Part shown: positions 35,398 to 43,497 of the stretch, piece by piece
Numbering within the stretch: position 1 is the first letter of the stretch
Layout of the letters: every line of letters begins with the position of its first letter
Assembly: GCA_902788575.1 (NCBI GenBank)
Contig: CADAKY010000006.1
Span: forward strand, 62,001-126,000
Direction of reading: 5' to 3'
Length of the DNA stretch: 64,000 bases
DNA from: an uncultured bacterium
GTDB taxonomy: Bacteria > Cyanobacteriota > Vampirovibrionia > Gastranaerophilales > Gastranaerophilaceae
Translations under genes and position numbers: made by a program
The notes under the pieces: model-generated
Databases searched by the model: none
Told to the model about the DNA's origin: nothing
What the model saw: only the letters and a program-made list of their open reading frames with translations

Positions 35398-35509
35398 TTA
35401 TCAACTATATTTATATAAAATTTAAAAACAATTGTCAAAATTTAATTCCAAAAAATCTTATATATTAATTTTTTTAATTTTGTTTAAAACTGTTATATAA
35501 TATCATTAT

Positions 35510-37153
35510 ATGGGGAAGTTTGATTTATTTAATAAATTTAATAGTGCAGTTATTATATTAACGGAAGACAGAGAAACGGTTTTTCGCAACAATGTTTTTA
35601 AAAGACTTTTTCCGGATTTTGAAAACATAAAAAAGTTTTCTCACAAATTATATTATGATGTTGTTGCTCTCGAAAGCAACGATATGACTGTATATTCCCC
35701 TATTATACAGGCACTGAATTCAAAAGAAGACATGTCTGCGCATGTTGTATATCAAACCTATAATAACGGTGATTTTTATTATGATATGAATACAACCAAG
35801 CGCGGAAAATACACAGTTATAATACTTACAGACGTTACAGCAAAAGTTAATCTGGAGAAAACTCAAAAAACAAATAAAATTTTTCAAAAACAAATAACAA
35901 ATTTGGAAAACGAAAATAAAAACATGGCAAAAATTAAATATCAGGCACAATCACAAGCCATGAAACTTCTCCTGCTAAACAATATTTCCAATATTATAAG
36001 AGAGTCCATTGATTCATCCGTAATTCTTAATTCAGCACTAAAAGAACTTTCCGCGATGTTTGGTGCATTCAGAGCCTATTATGCAGAAGGAACAAAAGAA
36101 TTCACCATAAAAGAATCGTTATTCAAAAAAGATATCGGCAAAAAAATAGAATTTGATAATGATATTAATAAATATATATCAGATAATAAAGTTTCCTGCA
36201 CTACCTGCAGAAAAGAGTATAAAAATTCCGAACCTTATAAAGAAAATATCCAGAGAATAGTTCTTCCGATTTATCACATGAATAAGCTCAAAGGAATAAT
36301 TCTTCTTGCAACAAAACAGAAAATAAAACTTGATGACACGCTGGAGGTTTTGGAAGGCGTCTCAACTCAACTCGGCAATGCAATTGTACAGGCAGAGCTT
36401 TACAAAAAAAATGCCGAAATGGTAAAAGATTTACAGAAAACTCTGAAAGAATTGAAAGAAACACAGCTCCAGCTTATTAATTCTGAAAAAATGGCATCCT
36501 TAGGTCAATTAGTTGCCGGCGTTGCACACGAAATCAACACTCCGGTTGCCTCAATAAAATCAAATAACGAAATTACAAAAAAACTTCTTTCTCAAATTAA
36601 AGATAAAGAAATTGCAGAACTTATGGAAGAAGTAAACCAAATTGATTCAGAAGCAATTGCAAGAATCAACAGACTCGTAATTTCTTTAAGAAAATTCGTA
36701 AGGCTTGATGAAGCAGAACTTCAGGATGCTGATATTAACAAAGAAATTGATTTAACACTGGATTTAATAAGACACGAGACAAAAAACAGGATAGAAATCG
36801 TCAAAAAATACGGAAAACTGCCGCCTATAAAATGTTACCCGAATATGCTTAATCAAGTATTTATGAATATTCTTGTAAACGCAACTCACGCAATAAAAGG
36901 AGAGGGTAAAATTACTATTGACACAAGTTTTAAAAATAAAGACTTGATTGTAAAAATAAAAGATACAGGCTGCGGAATCAAAGAACCCGATAAAATATTT
37001 TTTGCAGGATATACAACAAAAGGTGTCGGTGTCGGAACCGGCTTGGGGCTTGCAATTTCTCAAAAAATTGTTGAAAAACACAAAGGAAAAATCGAAGTAA
37101 AAACAAAAATAAACAAAGGCAGCGAATTCTGTATTACTATCCCAAGTGAGTAG
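35510..37153 (+). CDS. Cytoplasmic sensor histidine kinase (PAS-GAF-HisKA-HATPase)
   Basis: 547 residues without a membrane segment. Layout: a PAS-like N-terminus (NSAVIILTEDRETVFRNNVF), a coiled coil (about 115-145), a GAF-like domain (about 150-300) that holds Cys-x-x-Cys in SCTTCRKEY near residue 230, HisKA with the phospho-accepting His in GQLVAGVAHEINTPVASI near 340, and HATPase motifs NILVNATHAI, DTGCGI and GTGLGLAISQ. The CxxC may sense redox or bind metal. No response regulator is adjacent, so the partner is unknown. TATAAT lies 8 nt before the ATG. Confidence 0.9.
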   Translation: MGKFDLFNKFNSAVIILTEDRETVFRNNVFKRLFPDFENIKKFSHKLYYDVVALESNDMTVYSPIIQALNSKEDMSAHVVYQTYNNGDFYYDMNTTKRGKYTVIILTDVTAKVNLEKTQKTNKIFQKQITNLENENKNMAKIKYQAQSQAMKLLLLNNISNIIRESIDSSVILNSALKELSAMFGAFRAYYAEGTKEFTIKESLFKKDIGKKIEFDNDINKYISDNKVSCTTCRKEYKNSEPYKENIQRIVLPIYHMNKLKGIILLATKQKIKLDDTLEVLEGVSTQLGNAIVQAELYKKNAEMVKDLQKTLKELKETQLQLINSEKMASLGQLVAGVAHEINTPVASIKSNNEITKKLLSQIKDKEIAELMEEVNQIDSEAIARINRLVISLRKFVRLDEAELQDADINKEIDLTLDLIRHETKNRIEIVKKYGKLPPIKCYPNMLNQVFMNILVNATHAIKGEGKITIDTSFKNKDLIVKIKDTGCGIKEPDKIFFAGYTTKGVGVGTGLGLAISQKIVEKHKGKIEVKTKINKGSEFCITIPSE

Positions 37154-37446
37154 TAAATATTAAAAAATGTAAACTCTCACTTTTATTTGTATGAAAGCTT
37201 TTTAGACTAATAATAATTATTATATTAATTAAGTTTTGTAAAAAAAATCACAAGATTAGACAAAAATATGTAAAAATATGTTATATTGTTATTACAAAGA
37301 TTAAGTGTATTTTTTACCCTAATTAAGGTAAATGTAACAAAATCTTTACATTAGAGAAAATAAAGGCAATTTTTAAAAAAAAGAATACTTTATATAACTG
37401 TGTAGAAGTAAAACAAAAATCATGCTTACATTTGGAGGTACAGTGT

Positions 37447-38304
37447 ATGACAATTACAGTTAACAGCAAAAAGAAACAAGTTAAAAAATCTTTTCAGGAA
37501 TTAATTAACGATTTAATGACATCAAGTTCTGAAAAGGTTAGATATAACGCAGCCCGTGTTCTTGGTGAAATGGGTGATTCAAAAGCTGTTGAACCGCTTA
37601 TTGATGTTTTGAAAAATGACAAGAACGGTTCAGTTCGTTTGTATGCTGCCCGTGCTTTAGGCGAATTGGGCGATTCAAAAGCAACAGAACACTTAATCGA
37701 GTCTTTAAGAGAAGACCGCAATGTGGATGTTAGAGTTCGTGCGGCACGTGCGCTCGGCAGATTGGGCGGCAAAATCGTTGTCGAGCCTCTTGTAGAAGCT
37801 CTTAATGACGAAAACTCACAAGTTTGTATTACTGCAACAGATGCACTTATTGAAATCGGTGATGTTGCTACAGACGCATTAATGAAATCACTTGACCACG
37901 AAAAAGTTAATGTCAGATGCGACGCTACAAGAGCTTTGGGTGAAATCGGAAACAAAAAATGCGTTGATAAAATTATTAACATGTTATATGACGAATGGGT
38001 AAACGTTAGAATTTATGCAGTTACTTCTTTAGGAAAATTAAATGATACAAAAGCTGTTCCTGCACTTATTGACGTTATGAAAAACCGTTCAGAAAATGAT
38101 TTAGTCAGAGCCGGTGCTGCAGCAGCATTGGGTGTACTTCGCGACCAAAGAGCACTTCTTCCGCTCAGAGAATTGATTATGGAAGCAGAAGAACTCGGTG
38201 AACTTGAAGATACAGCTCTTAAATCTTTCAAAAAGATTATGGCTGCTAACTGGCAGGCTATCCCTGGTGCAACTCAACAAAAGAAACCGGCAGGTACTTT
38301 TTAA
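37447..38304 (+). CDS. HEAT-repeat protein (PBS-lyase type)
   Basis: 285 residues from the ATG at 37447 with GGAGGT in front; an in-frame TTG at 37432 is less likely. About seven tandem HEAT repeats of roughly 31 residues, with the pattern VRxxAARALGELGDxKAVEPLI, as in phycobilisome lyase-type and other cyanobacterial HEAT proteins. No catalytic motif is seen and the family usually serves protein contacts. The 290-bp gap upstream holds only AT-rich sequence with weak -10-like boxes such as TTATATAAC. A strong terminator follows. Confidence 0.85.
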   Translation: MTITVNSKKKQVKKSFQELINDLMTSSSEKVRYNAARVLGEMGDSKAVEPLIDVLKNDKNGSVRLYAARALGELGDSKATEHLIESLREDRNVDVRVRAARALGRLGGKIVVEPLVEALNDENSQVCITATDALIEIGDVATDALMKSLDHEKVNVRCDATRALGEIGNKKCVDKIINMLYDEWVNVRIYAVTSLGKLNDTKAVPALIDVMKNRSENDLVRAGAAAALGVLRDQRALLPLRELIMEAEELGELEDTALKSFKKIMAANWQAIPGATQQKKPAGTF

Positions 38305-38323
38305 TCAGTTGTAAAAATTTTTT

Positions 38324-38362
38324 GCGGGGCGGATTTGCTAAAGCAAATCCGCCCCGCTTTTT
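38324..38362 (+). terminator. Strong rho-independent terminator
   Basis: A 16-bp perfect stem (38324-38339 / 38342-38357, GCGGGGCGG at the base) with a 2-nt loop as written, followed by five Ts. Confidence 0.9.
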
Positions 38363-38433
38363 ATTATAATTATTTAACTTGTTTTTTAATTTTTTATATG
38401 ATATACTTTGCAAGGAAAAAAGGAGTGTGTGTT

Positions 38434-38868
38434 ATGTACGTATCGAAAATTGACTATGCGCCGAATTTTGGAATAAATTTCGTAAACAAAGCTAATTGTA
38501 ACAAAAGATTTCTAGATGCTTTTGAAAATTCAAAATTAGTCAAAGAAATTGACAAAAAATATCCGGAAGCCGCTGCAAAATATATAAAAGTTGCAGAAGG
38601 CGACATGGCAGATGCAGACATTAATTTTCATTCAACATTTTTTATACAGCTTGCAAAAGATAAAATTTGCAAATACAGCATTGACAGTCATACTTCTAAA
38701 GGTGCAGATAGTGCTATGACTAGTATATTGAACTCAAAAACGCTGGAAGAATTAGAAGCGGATTCTGCAAAAAAAGTTGATTTTTCAATCACATCTCCGG
38801 TAGAAATTAGTGTTGTATCAAAAAAATCTAATCCGATATTAGAATTCCTAAAACGAATTTTTGGTTAG
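38434..38868 (+). CDS. Hypothetical 144-aa protein
   Basis: No family recognised. The start is the ATG at 38434 behind a good AAGGAG; a longer frame upstream lacks a ribosome site. It has an N-terminal APNFGINF motif, a helical middle (residues about 22-45), a beta-rich middle section, and a hydrophobic C-terminus ILEFLKRIFG. There is no signal peptide. I recall short NFG motifs at the N-terminus of several proteins of the Gastranaerophilales, but this is not verified. Confidence 0.65.
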   Translation: MYVSKIDYAPNFGINFVNKANCNKRFLDAFENSKLVKEIDKKYPEAAAKYIKVAEGDMADADINFHSTFFIQLAKDKICKYSIDSHTSKGADSAMTSILNSKTLEELEADSAKKVDFSITSPVEISVVSKKSNPILEFLKRIFG

Positions 38869-38890
38869 ATTTTATGATAAAATGAGTGTT

Positions 38891-39769
38891 ATGAAACAAG
38901 TTATTTTATGTGGTCTCGGAGCTGTAGGAATAACATTCGGTTCAAAGTTGAATAATGCTTATAACACAGATTTTCGGGTTCTTGTCGATAAAGACAGGTT
39001 GGAAAAATATTTAAAAAATAAACCTGTTTTTAATAATGTTGAACAAAATTTCAATTATATTCTTCCGACAGAAAAAATAAATGCAGATTTAATAATTATT
39101 TCAACAAAAGCACAGGGATTAAATTCTGCGATTTCTGCAATAAAAAATTTTGTTGGAGAAAATACAAGAATAATTTCACTCATCAACGGAATTTCATCAG
39201 AAGAAATTATACAAAAAGCTTACCCCAGAGCAAAGGTATTAAAATCTTATTTTATAGGGCATAGTGCTGTACGAAACGGAAATTCCACGATTCAAGACGG
39301 AGTCGGTGAAATTGTTACCGAAAAAGATGAAATTCTTGAAGAAATTTTGAAAAACGCAAATATAAACTTTTCTTATCCTGAGGATATTGATTATGCTATG
39401 TGGCTGAAATTTACTTTTAATCTTTTTTCAAATCAGGTTTCCGCAATATTAAAAATGACATTTGGAGAACTCAGAGAAAATGAATTTTTTATAGAATTTT
39501 CAAAAAAAATCATATCAGAAGTGAAAATGATTGCGCAAAAAAAAGGTATAAAAAATTTAGAAAAACTGGAATCAGATGCAATAAATTCACTTTCAAAGAT
39601 GTGTCCGGAAGGAAAAACTTCTATGCTGCAAGATATTCTTGCCGGACGTGAAACAGAAGTTGATATTTTTGCAGGAGAAATTATACGGCTTGGCAAATTA
39701 TATGGGATTGCAACACCATATAATCAGGTTTTGTATGATTTAATAAAAATCGAGGAGAAAAGAAAATGA
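38891..39769 (+). CDS. Ketopantoate reductase-family oxidoreductase (PanE/ApbA)
   Basis: 292 residues from the ATG at 38891. N-terminal Rossmann fold LCGLGAVGITFGSKLN (GxGxxG), the family motif IISTKAQGLNSAI (KxxQ) and INGISSEEII; C-terminal helical domain with KFTFNLFSNQVSAIL and the SMLQDILAGRETEVD signature. PanE makes pantoate for coenzyme A, but the gene overlaps the CMP-sugar synthetase gene by 4 bp (ATGA), so a role in sugar or surface metabolism is possible. TAAAAT lies 7 nt before the ATG and there is no ribosome site. Confidence 0.82.
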   Translation: MKQVILCGLGAVGITFGSKLNNAYNTDFRVLVDKDRLEKYLKNKPVFNNVEQNFNYILPTEKINADLIIISTKAQGLNSAISAIKNFVGENTRIISLINGISSEEIIQKAYPRAKVLKSYFIGHSAVRNGNSTIQDGVGEIVTEKDEILEEILKNANINFSYPEDIDYAMWLKFTFNLFSNQVSAILKMTFGELRENEFFIEFSKKIISEVKMIAQKKGIKNLEKLESDAINSLSKMCPEGKTSMLQDILAGRETEVDIFAGEIIRLGKLYGIATPYNQVLYDLIKIEEKRK

Positions 39770-40440
39770 ACATAGCTTTTATTCCTGTCAGAGGCGGAAG
39801 TAAATCTATTCCGCTTAAGAATATAAAACCTTTAAACGGCAAACCGCTTGTATATTGGACTGCATCAGCAGCGGAAAAATCAAACAGTATTGATAAAGTT
39901 ATAATTGCAACAGACAGTGAAGAAATAAAGAAAACCGTTTTGTCTTTTGGATTTAGTAAACTTGAGGTTTATGAACGAAGTTCCGAAAACGCTCAGGATA
40001 CATCTTCGACAGAGAGTGTAATGCTTGAGTACATTGAAAAATCTGATTTAAAAAATGATGATTTATTCTTTTTAATTCAGGCAACTTCTCCTTTGTTAAA
40101 ATCCGAATATATAGACGGAATGTATGATGTGTATAAAAATTCTGACTTCGATTCAATGTTTACGGGAGTGAGAGAAAAACAATTTCACTGGATAGAAAAT
40201 AATAACAAAATTGAACCTGTAAATTATGATTACAAAAATCGTCCCAGAAGACAGGATTTTGCCGGACTGATTGCAGAAAACGGAGCTTGTTACATAAATT
40301 CAGTTGAGAACATAAAAAACGAAAAATGCAGAATCAGCGGCAAAATCGGAGTGTATGAACTTCCTTCATATACTTCATACGAAATTGATGAGCCGGAAGA
40401 CTGGATTATTATTGAAGCACTTTTACAACAATACGGTTAA
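39766..40440 (+). CDS. CMP-sugar (acylneuraminate-type) cytidylyltransferase
   Basis: 224 residues. The CTP-binding start IAFIPVRGGSKSIPLKNIKP is the hallmark of CMP-sialic and CMP-pseudaminic/legionaminic acid synthetases; ATDSEEI and LIQATSPLLKSEYID with the metal-binding Asp are also present. It activates a nonulosonic acid or Kdo-like sugar for transfer. Lone members also occur in flagellin glycosylation, which would suit the fli genes in this window. No synthase (NeuB type) is nearby. It overlaps the preceding reductase gene by 4 bp, so the two are translationally coupled. Confidence 0.85.
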   Translation: MNIAFIPVRGGSKSIPLKNIKPLNGKPLVYWTASAAEKSNSIDKVIIATDSEEIKKTVLSFGFSKLEVYERSSENAQDTSSTESVMLEYIEKSDLKNDDLFFLIQATSPLLKSEYIDGMYDVYKNSDFDSMFTGVREKQFHWIENNNKIEPVNYDYKNRPRRQDFAGLIAENGACYINSVENIKNEKCRISGKIGVYELPSYTSYEIDEPEDWIIIEALLQQYG

Positions 40441-40454
40441 TAATAAACAAAGTA

Positions 40455-41801
40455 TTATATATCAACACCGGACATCATTTCTATAAGCGTGTTAATTGTA
40501 TTTTCCATATTAACACTATCGGTAGTTCTCTGCTGTAAAAAAGCATTTATCTTAGGCATCATTTCAATTGCCGTATCCAGCCTTGGGTTTGTTCCCGGCT
40601 GATACATACCGACATCAATCAAATCCTTGTTTTCTCTGTATAATGCCATAACTTTTCTTAATTTTGCGGCAGCTTCTTTGTGTTCATTAGAAGCAATTGC
40701 AGACATCAAACGTGAAATACTTCCCAGAATGTCAATTGCCGGATAGTGATTGGCTTCCGCAACCTTTCTTGATAAGAAGATGTGACCGTCTGTAATACCA
40801 CGAACAGTATCTACAATCGGATCATTAATATCATCTCCTTCCATTAAAACAGTATAAAATGCTGTAATAGAACCTTTTGGGCTGTTACCGGCTCTTTCCA
40901 GTGCTTTTTGCAGCCACGAAAATATAGAAGGCGGGTAACCTTTCATTGTAGGAGGTTCGCCGATTGAAAGCCCAACTTCACGCCCTGCCATTGCACAACG
41001 GGTTATTGTATCTGTCATTAAGAAAACTTTTTTTCCTTGGTCACGAAAATATTCACTAACAGAAGTTGCCGTAAGCAAACATTTTTGACGAATCAAAGGT
41101 GGCTGGTCTCCGGTTGAACAAACAAGAACGGACTTCTTCATACCTTCAGGTCCGAGAGCGTCTTCAACAAACTCTTTAACTTCCCTTCCACGTTCTCCGA
41201 TTAATGCAACTACGTTTACATCTGCATCGGAATTTCTTGCTATCATACCTAATAAAGTACTTTTACCGACCCCTGAACCTGCAAATAAACCCATACGCTG
41301 TCCGCAGCCGAATGTTAAACAGGAATCAATTGCTCTTACACCGGTAGAAAACATCTCTGTAATAATAGGACGCTCAAACGGGCCGGGAGGCGGGCCTTCA
41401 ACAGGGCGCCAAGTCGCACCCTCGAGATTCATTGGCTTTCCATCAATAGGTTCACCCATAGGGTTAATCAATCTTCCCAAAAGAAAATCTCCGACAGGTA
41501 TTATAATAGGCTGTCCTGTCGTCTGAACAAGACTTCCCTGACCGATTCCGGCACCATCATATAATAACAGAAGCTGTGCAACATCACCTTTAAACGCAAC
41601 AACTTCCGCAGGTTTTTTTTCTCCGGTAGCAGCTTCTATATAACATAAATCTCCGATTTTCAACCCCGGAAGTTTAACTTCTACGGTTAAACCCAAAAGC
41701 TTAGAAACACTTCCTTTAAACTGATACAAATCAACATCACGGATTTTGTTTCTTACGCTTGTTTTTAAATTATCTAAATATTCCTGATTAACACCTTCCA
41801 T
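40455..41801 (-). CDS. FliI/SctN-type secretion ATPase, solitary paralogue
   Basis: 448 residues. F1-type ATPase fold with Walker A AGSGVGKS at 174-181, ALIGERGREVKEFVED, Walker B in VFLMTDTITRCAMAGREVG, and HYPAIDILGSISR. These are marks of the export ATPases of flagella and type III secretion. It differs from the flagellar FliI at 61692 in the region WRPVEGPPPGPFERPI and in its N-terminal domain. No FliH, FliJ or other secretion gene is adjacent. It may be a second flagellar-type ATPase or a remnant of another export system. TACAAT lies exactly 6 nt before the ATG. Confidence 0.85.
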   Translation of the reverse strand: MEGVNQEYLDNLKTSVRNKIRDVDLYQFKGSVSKLLGLTVEVKLPGLKIGDLCYIEAATGEKKPAEVVAFKGDVAQLLLLYDGAGIGQGSLVQTTGQPIIIPVGDFLLGRLINPMGEPIDGKPMNLEGATWRPVEGPPPGPFERPIITEMFSTGVRAIDSCLTFGCGQRMGLFAGSGVGKSTLLGMIARNSDADVNVVALIGERGREVKEFVEDALGPEGMKKSVLVCSTGDQPPLIRQKCLLTATSVSEYFRDQGKKVFLMTDTITRCAMAGREVGLSIGEPPTMKGYPPSIFSWLQKALERAGNSPKGSITAFYTVLMEGDDINDPIVDTVRGITDGHIFLSRKVAEANHYPAIDILGSISRLMSAIASNEHKEAAAKLRKVMALYRENKDLIDVGMYQPGTNPRLDTAIEMMPKINAFLQQRTTDSVNMENTINTLIEMMSGVDI

Positions 41802-41807
41802 ATTCGC

Positions 41808-41813
41808 ATTGTA
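41808..41813 (-). promoter_or_regulatory. -10 box of the solitary ATPase gene, leaderless type
   Basis: Minus-strand TACAAT, exactly 6 nt from the ATG at 41801. Confidence 0.55.
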
Positions 41814-41871
41814 ACATATTTCAGTTTTTAAGTGAATTGTTGAATTAATTTAAATTGCTAAAAGGATTTAA

Positions 41872-41887
41872 AAAAGCGGACGAAGGG
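41872..41887. repeat. Truncated copy of the tRNA-Gly(CCC) 3' end
   Basis: 16 bp identical to 42050-42065, that is, the acceptor stem and the last T-stem bases of the minus-strand tRNA with its T-run. The copies are 178 bp apart and flank the insert 41888-42049. Confidence 0.85.
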
Positions 41888-42049
41888 GCTATCTTGGCTT
41901 GTTCGCGTTAAACGTGTCTCCGTCTTTTGACTCCTGTGCTTCGCGCACTTCCGTTAAAAGTCCTCCGCACTCTGCTCACAAGCCGCTCGAACCCTGACCA
42001 AACTTCGTTTGGTGGTTCTCGCCCTCTACCTATTCTTTTTTCAAATTAC
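41888..42049. other. Hairpin-dense insert next to tRNA-Gly(CCC)
   Basis: 162 bp. Outer stem GGCTTGT (41896-41902) / ACAAGCC (41978-41984), an inner GTGC-TTCGC-GCAC hairpin, and CCAAAC-GAA-GTTTGG further on. It also repeats CTCGAACCCT, the tRNA T-arm sequence. It resembles the two inserts at tRNA-Gly(UCC) in size and in being bounded by tRNA-end duplications, but no long shared sequence is apparent. No gene is seen. Confidence 0.6.
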
Positions 42050-42052
42050 AAA

Positions 42053-42124
42053 AGCGGACGAAGGGACTCGAACCCTCGACGTCAACCTTGGGAAGGTTGC
42101 ATTCTACCACTGAATTACGTCCGC
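42053..42124 (-). tRNA. tRNA-Gly(CCC)
   Basis: Complete cloverleaf on the minus strand: acceptor GCGGACG/CGTCCGC, D-arm ATTCAGTGGTAGAAT, anticodon stem CAACC/GGTTG with loop TTCCCAA (anticodon CCC, reads GGG), T-loop TTCGAGT, discriminator T. CCA is not encoded, unlike in the other tRNA-Gly. A minus-strand TATAAT lies upstream at 42134-42139. Confidence 0.95.
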
Positions 42125-42237
42125 ATTAATCTTATTATATTCCAAAAATATTCAATTTCTACTTGTTGAAACAGGTTTTTAATACAAATTGCCCTATTTC
42201 TGTTTTTGTAATATGATATAAGAATAGAGGTGTGAAC

Positions 42238-42348
42238 ATGGAATTTTTTAGAGAACATAAAAAACTGATTGTTGGATTAATCACCGTTTCTTTTATATTA
42301 TGGACAGCAGGAATGGGATTATTAATGTTACTTCCAAATATGAGATAA
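42238..42348 (+). CDS. 36-aa single-pass membrane protein
   Basis: The sequence starts MEFFREHKKLIVGLITVSFI and continues as one hydrophobic helix (about residues 10-33) ending in LPNMR. AGAGG precedes the ATG and the M23 peptidase gene starts 12 nt after the stop, so it heads that operon. The basic start and single helix resemble the N-terminal anchors of SurA/PpiD-type proteins, but no domain follows. It is too short for standard annotation yet well placed. Confidence 0.6.
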   Translation: MEFFREHKKLIVGLITVSFILWTAGMGLLMLLPNMR

Positions 42349-42360
42349 GCGGAGGTCTTT

Positions 42361-43479
42361 TTGAAAATAAAAAAAATCTTAAATCTTTTCATATCCTTCG
42401 GAATTTTATTCAGCACATTTTCTTGTTGTGCTTCTTTTGCTGACCAAACTATAGAAGCAAAAAAAAGACAAACTCAACAAAAAATTAAACATATTCAGTG
42501 GCTTGAAAATCTTGAAAAAGGTAAATTATATAAAAATCAACAAAAATTAGAAAATGCTACAACCAATTTGCAACAATCAAAAACACAAATGTTACACGCC
42601 CAAAAAGAATTGAACGGCATGCAGGCTAAGCTTGATGCGGCAAGCGCTGAATATAACAGTATGAATTTTGTTCTGGCAAAACATATCAGAAGCGTATTCA
42701 AAAGTCAGAGAAAAGCCTTTTTTGAACTTTTAATATCAGCAGAAGATATAAATATGCTGGTAGACAGAGTTTACTACCAAAAAATTATCTTGAAAGATGA
42801 TTATGAAAGAATGAATTCCGCAAGGCAAAAAGCCCGTGAAATTGCACTCCTCAGATATTCTATTGAAACAAAAAAACGTAATTTGGAGCGTGACGTTGCA
42901 TCCATAAATTCACAGCAAACGTACATAAAAAAAGCAATTGCACGCAATGAAAGCATGATTGAAAAATTAAAAACCGACAAAATTGCTTACCAAAGAGCAG
43001 AAAAAGAATTGGCTAAACAATCTGCCAGTCTTGGTTCATACATAAATCGAACAGCGAAAGATGAAAAAATTCAGGTTGCTTCTGGTTTTATAAAACCTAT
43101 TTCCGGTAGGATAACTTCTCCGTTCGGTTGGAGAACACATCCGATATTTAACAGCCGTTCATTTCATTCCGGCGTTGATATCGGAGGCCCAAACTACGGC
43201 GAAATTCATGCGTCTAATTCCGGAAAAGTTATTTATTCCGGATGGTACGGAGGATATGGAAAAGTTGTTATTGTAGAACACGGTGTATATAACGGCAAAC
43301 CTATTTCCACCCTCTATGCACATATGAGTACAATCAAAGTTGCAAACGGACAACACGTTTCAAAAGGTCAGGTTCTTGGTTATGAAGGAACAACCGGATA
43401 CAGCACAGGACCTCACTGCCACTTTGAAGTAAGGGTAAACGGTCAGCCAAGCAACCCGAGATCATATGTATCATTATAA
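42361..43479 (+). CDS. Secreted M23 peptidoglycan peptidase with coiled coil (EnvC/NlpD type)
   Basis: 372 residues from a TTG with GGAGG in front. Signal peptide (about 1-28), a long coiled coil (about 30-235) and a C-terminal LytM/M23 domain at about 255-370 with the zinc ligands HSGVDIGG (HxxxD), LYAHMS and PHCHFEV (HxH). All ligands are intact, so it should cut peptidoglycan cross-links rather than serve only as an amidase activator. It is grouped with the 36-aa membrane protein and lptD, in an envelope operon. Confidence 0.9.
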   Translation: MKIKKILNLFISFGILFSTFSCCASFADQTIEAKKRQTQQKIKHIQWLENLEKGKLYKNQQKLENATTNLQQSKTQMLHAQKELNGMQAKLDAASAEYNSMNFVLAKHIRSVFKSQRKAFFELLISAEDINMLVDRVYYQKIILKDDYERMNSARQKAREIALLRYSIETKKRNLERDVASINSQQTYIKKAIARNESMIEKLKTDKIAYQRAEKELAKQSASLGSYINRTAKDEKIQVASGFIKPISGRITSPFGWRTHPIFNSRSFHSGVDIGGPNYGEIHASNSGKVIYSGWYGGYGKVVIVEHGVYNGKPISTLYAHMSTIKVANGQHVSKGQVLGYEGTTGYSTGPHCHFEVRVNGQPSNPRSYVSL

Positions 43480-43497
43480 GAAAAAGCAGGTTATAAA

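Noticed and set aside
38324..38362. Small RNA gene
   Set aside because: The long GC-rich stem directly after a stop codon with a T-run is explained by a terminator.
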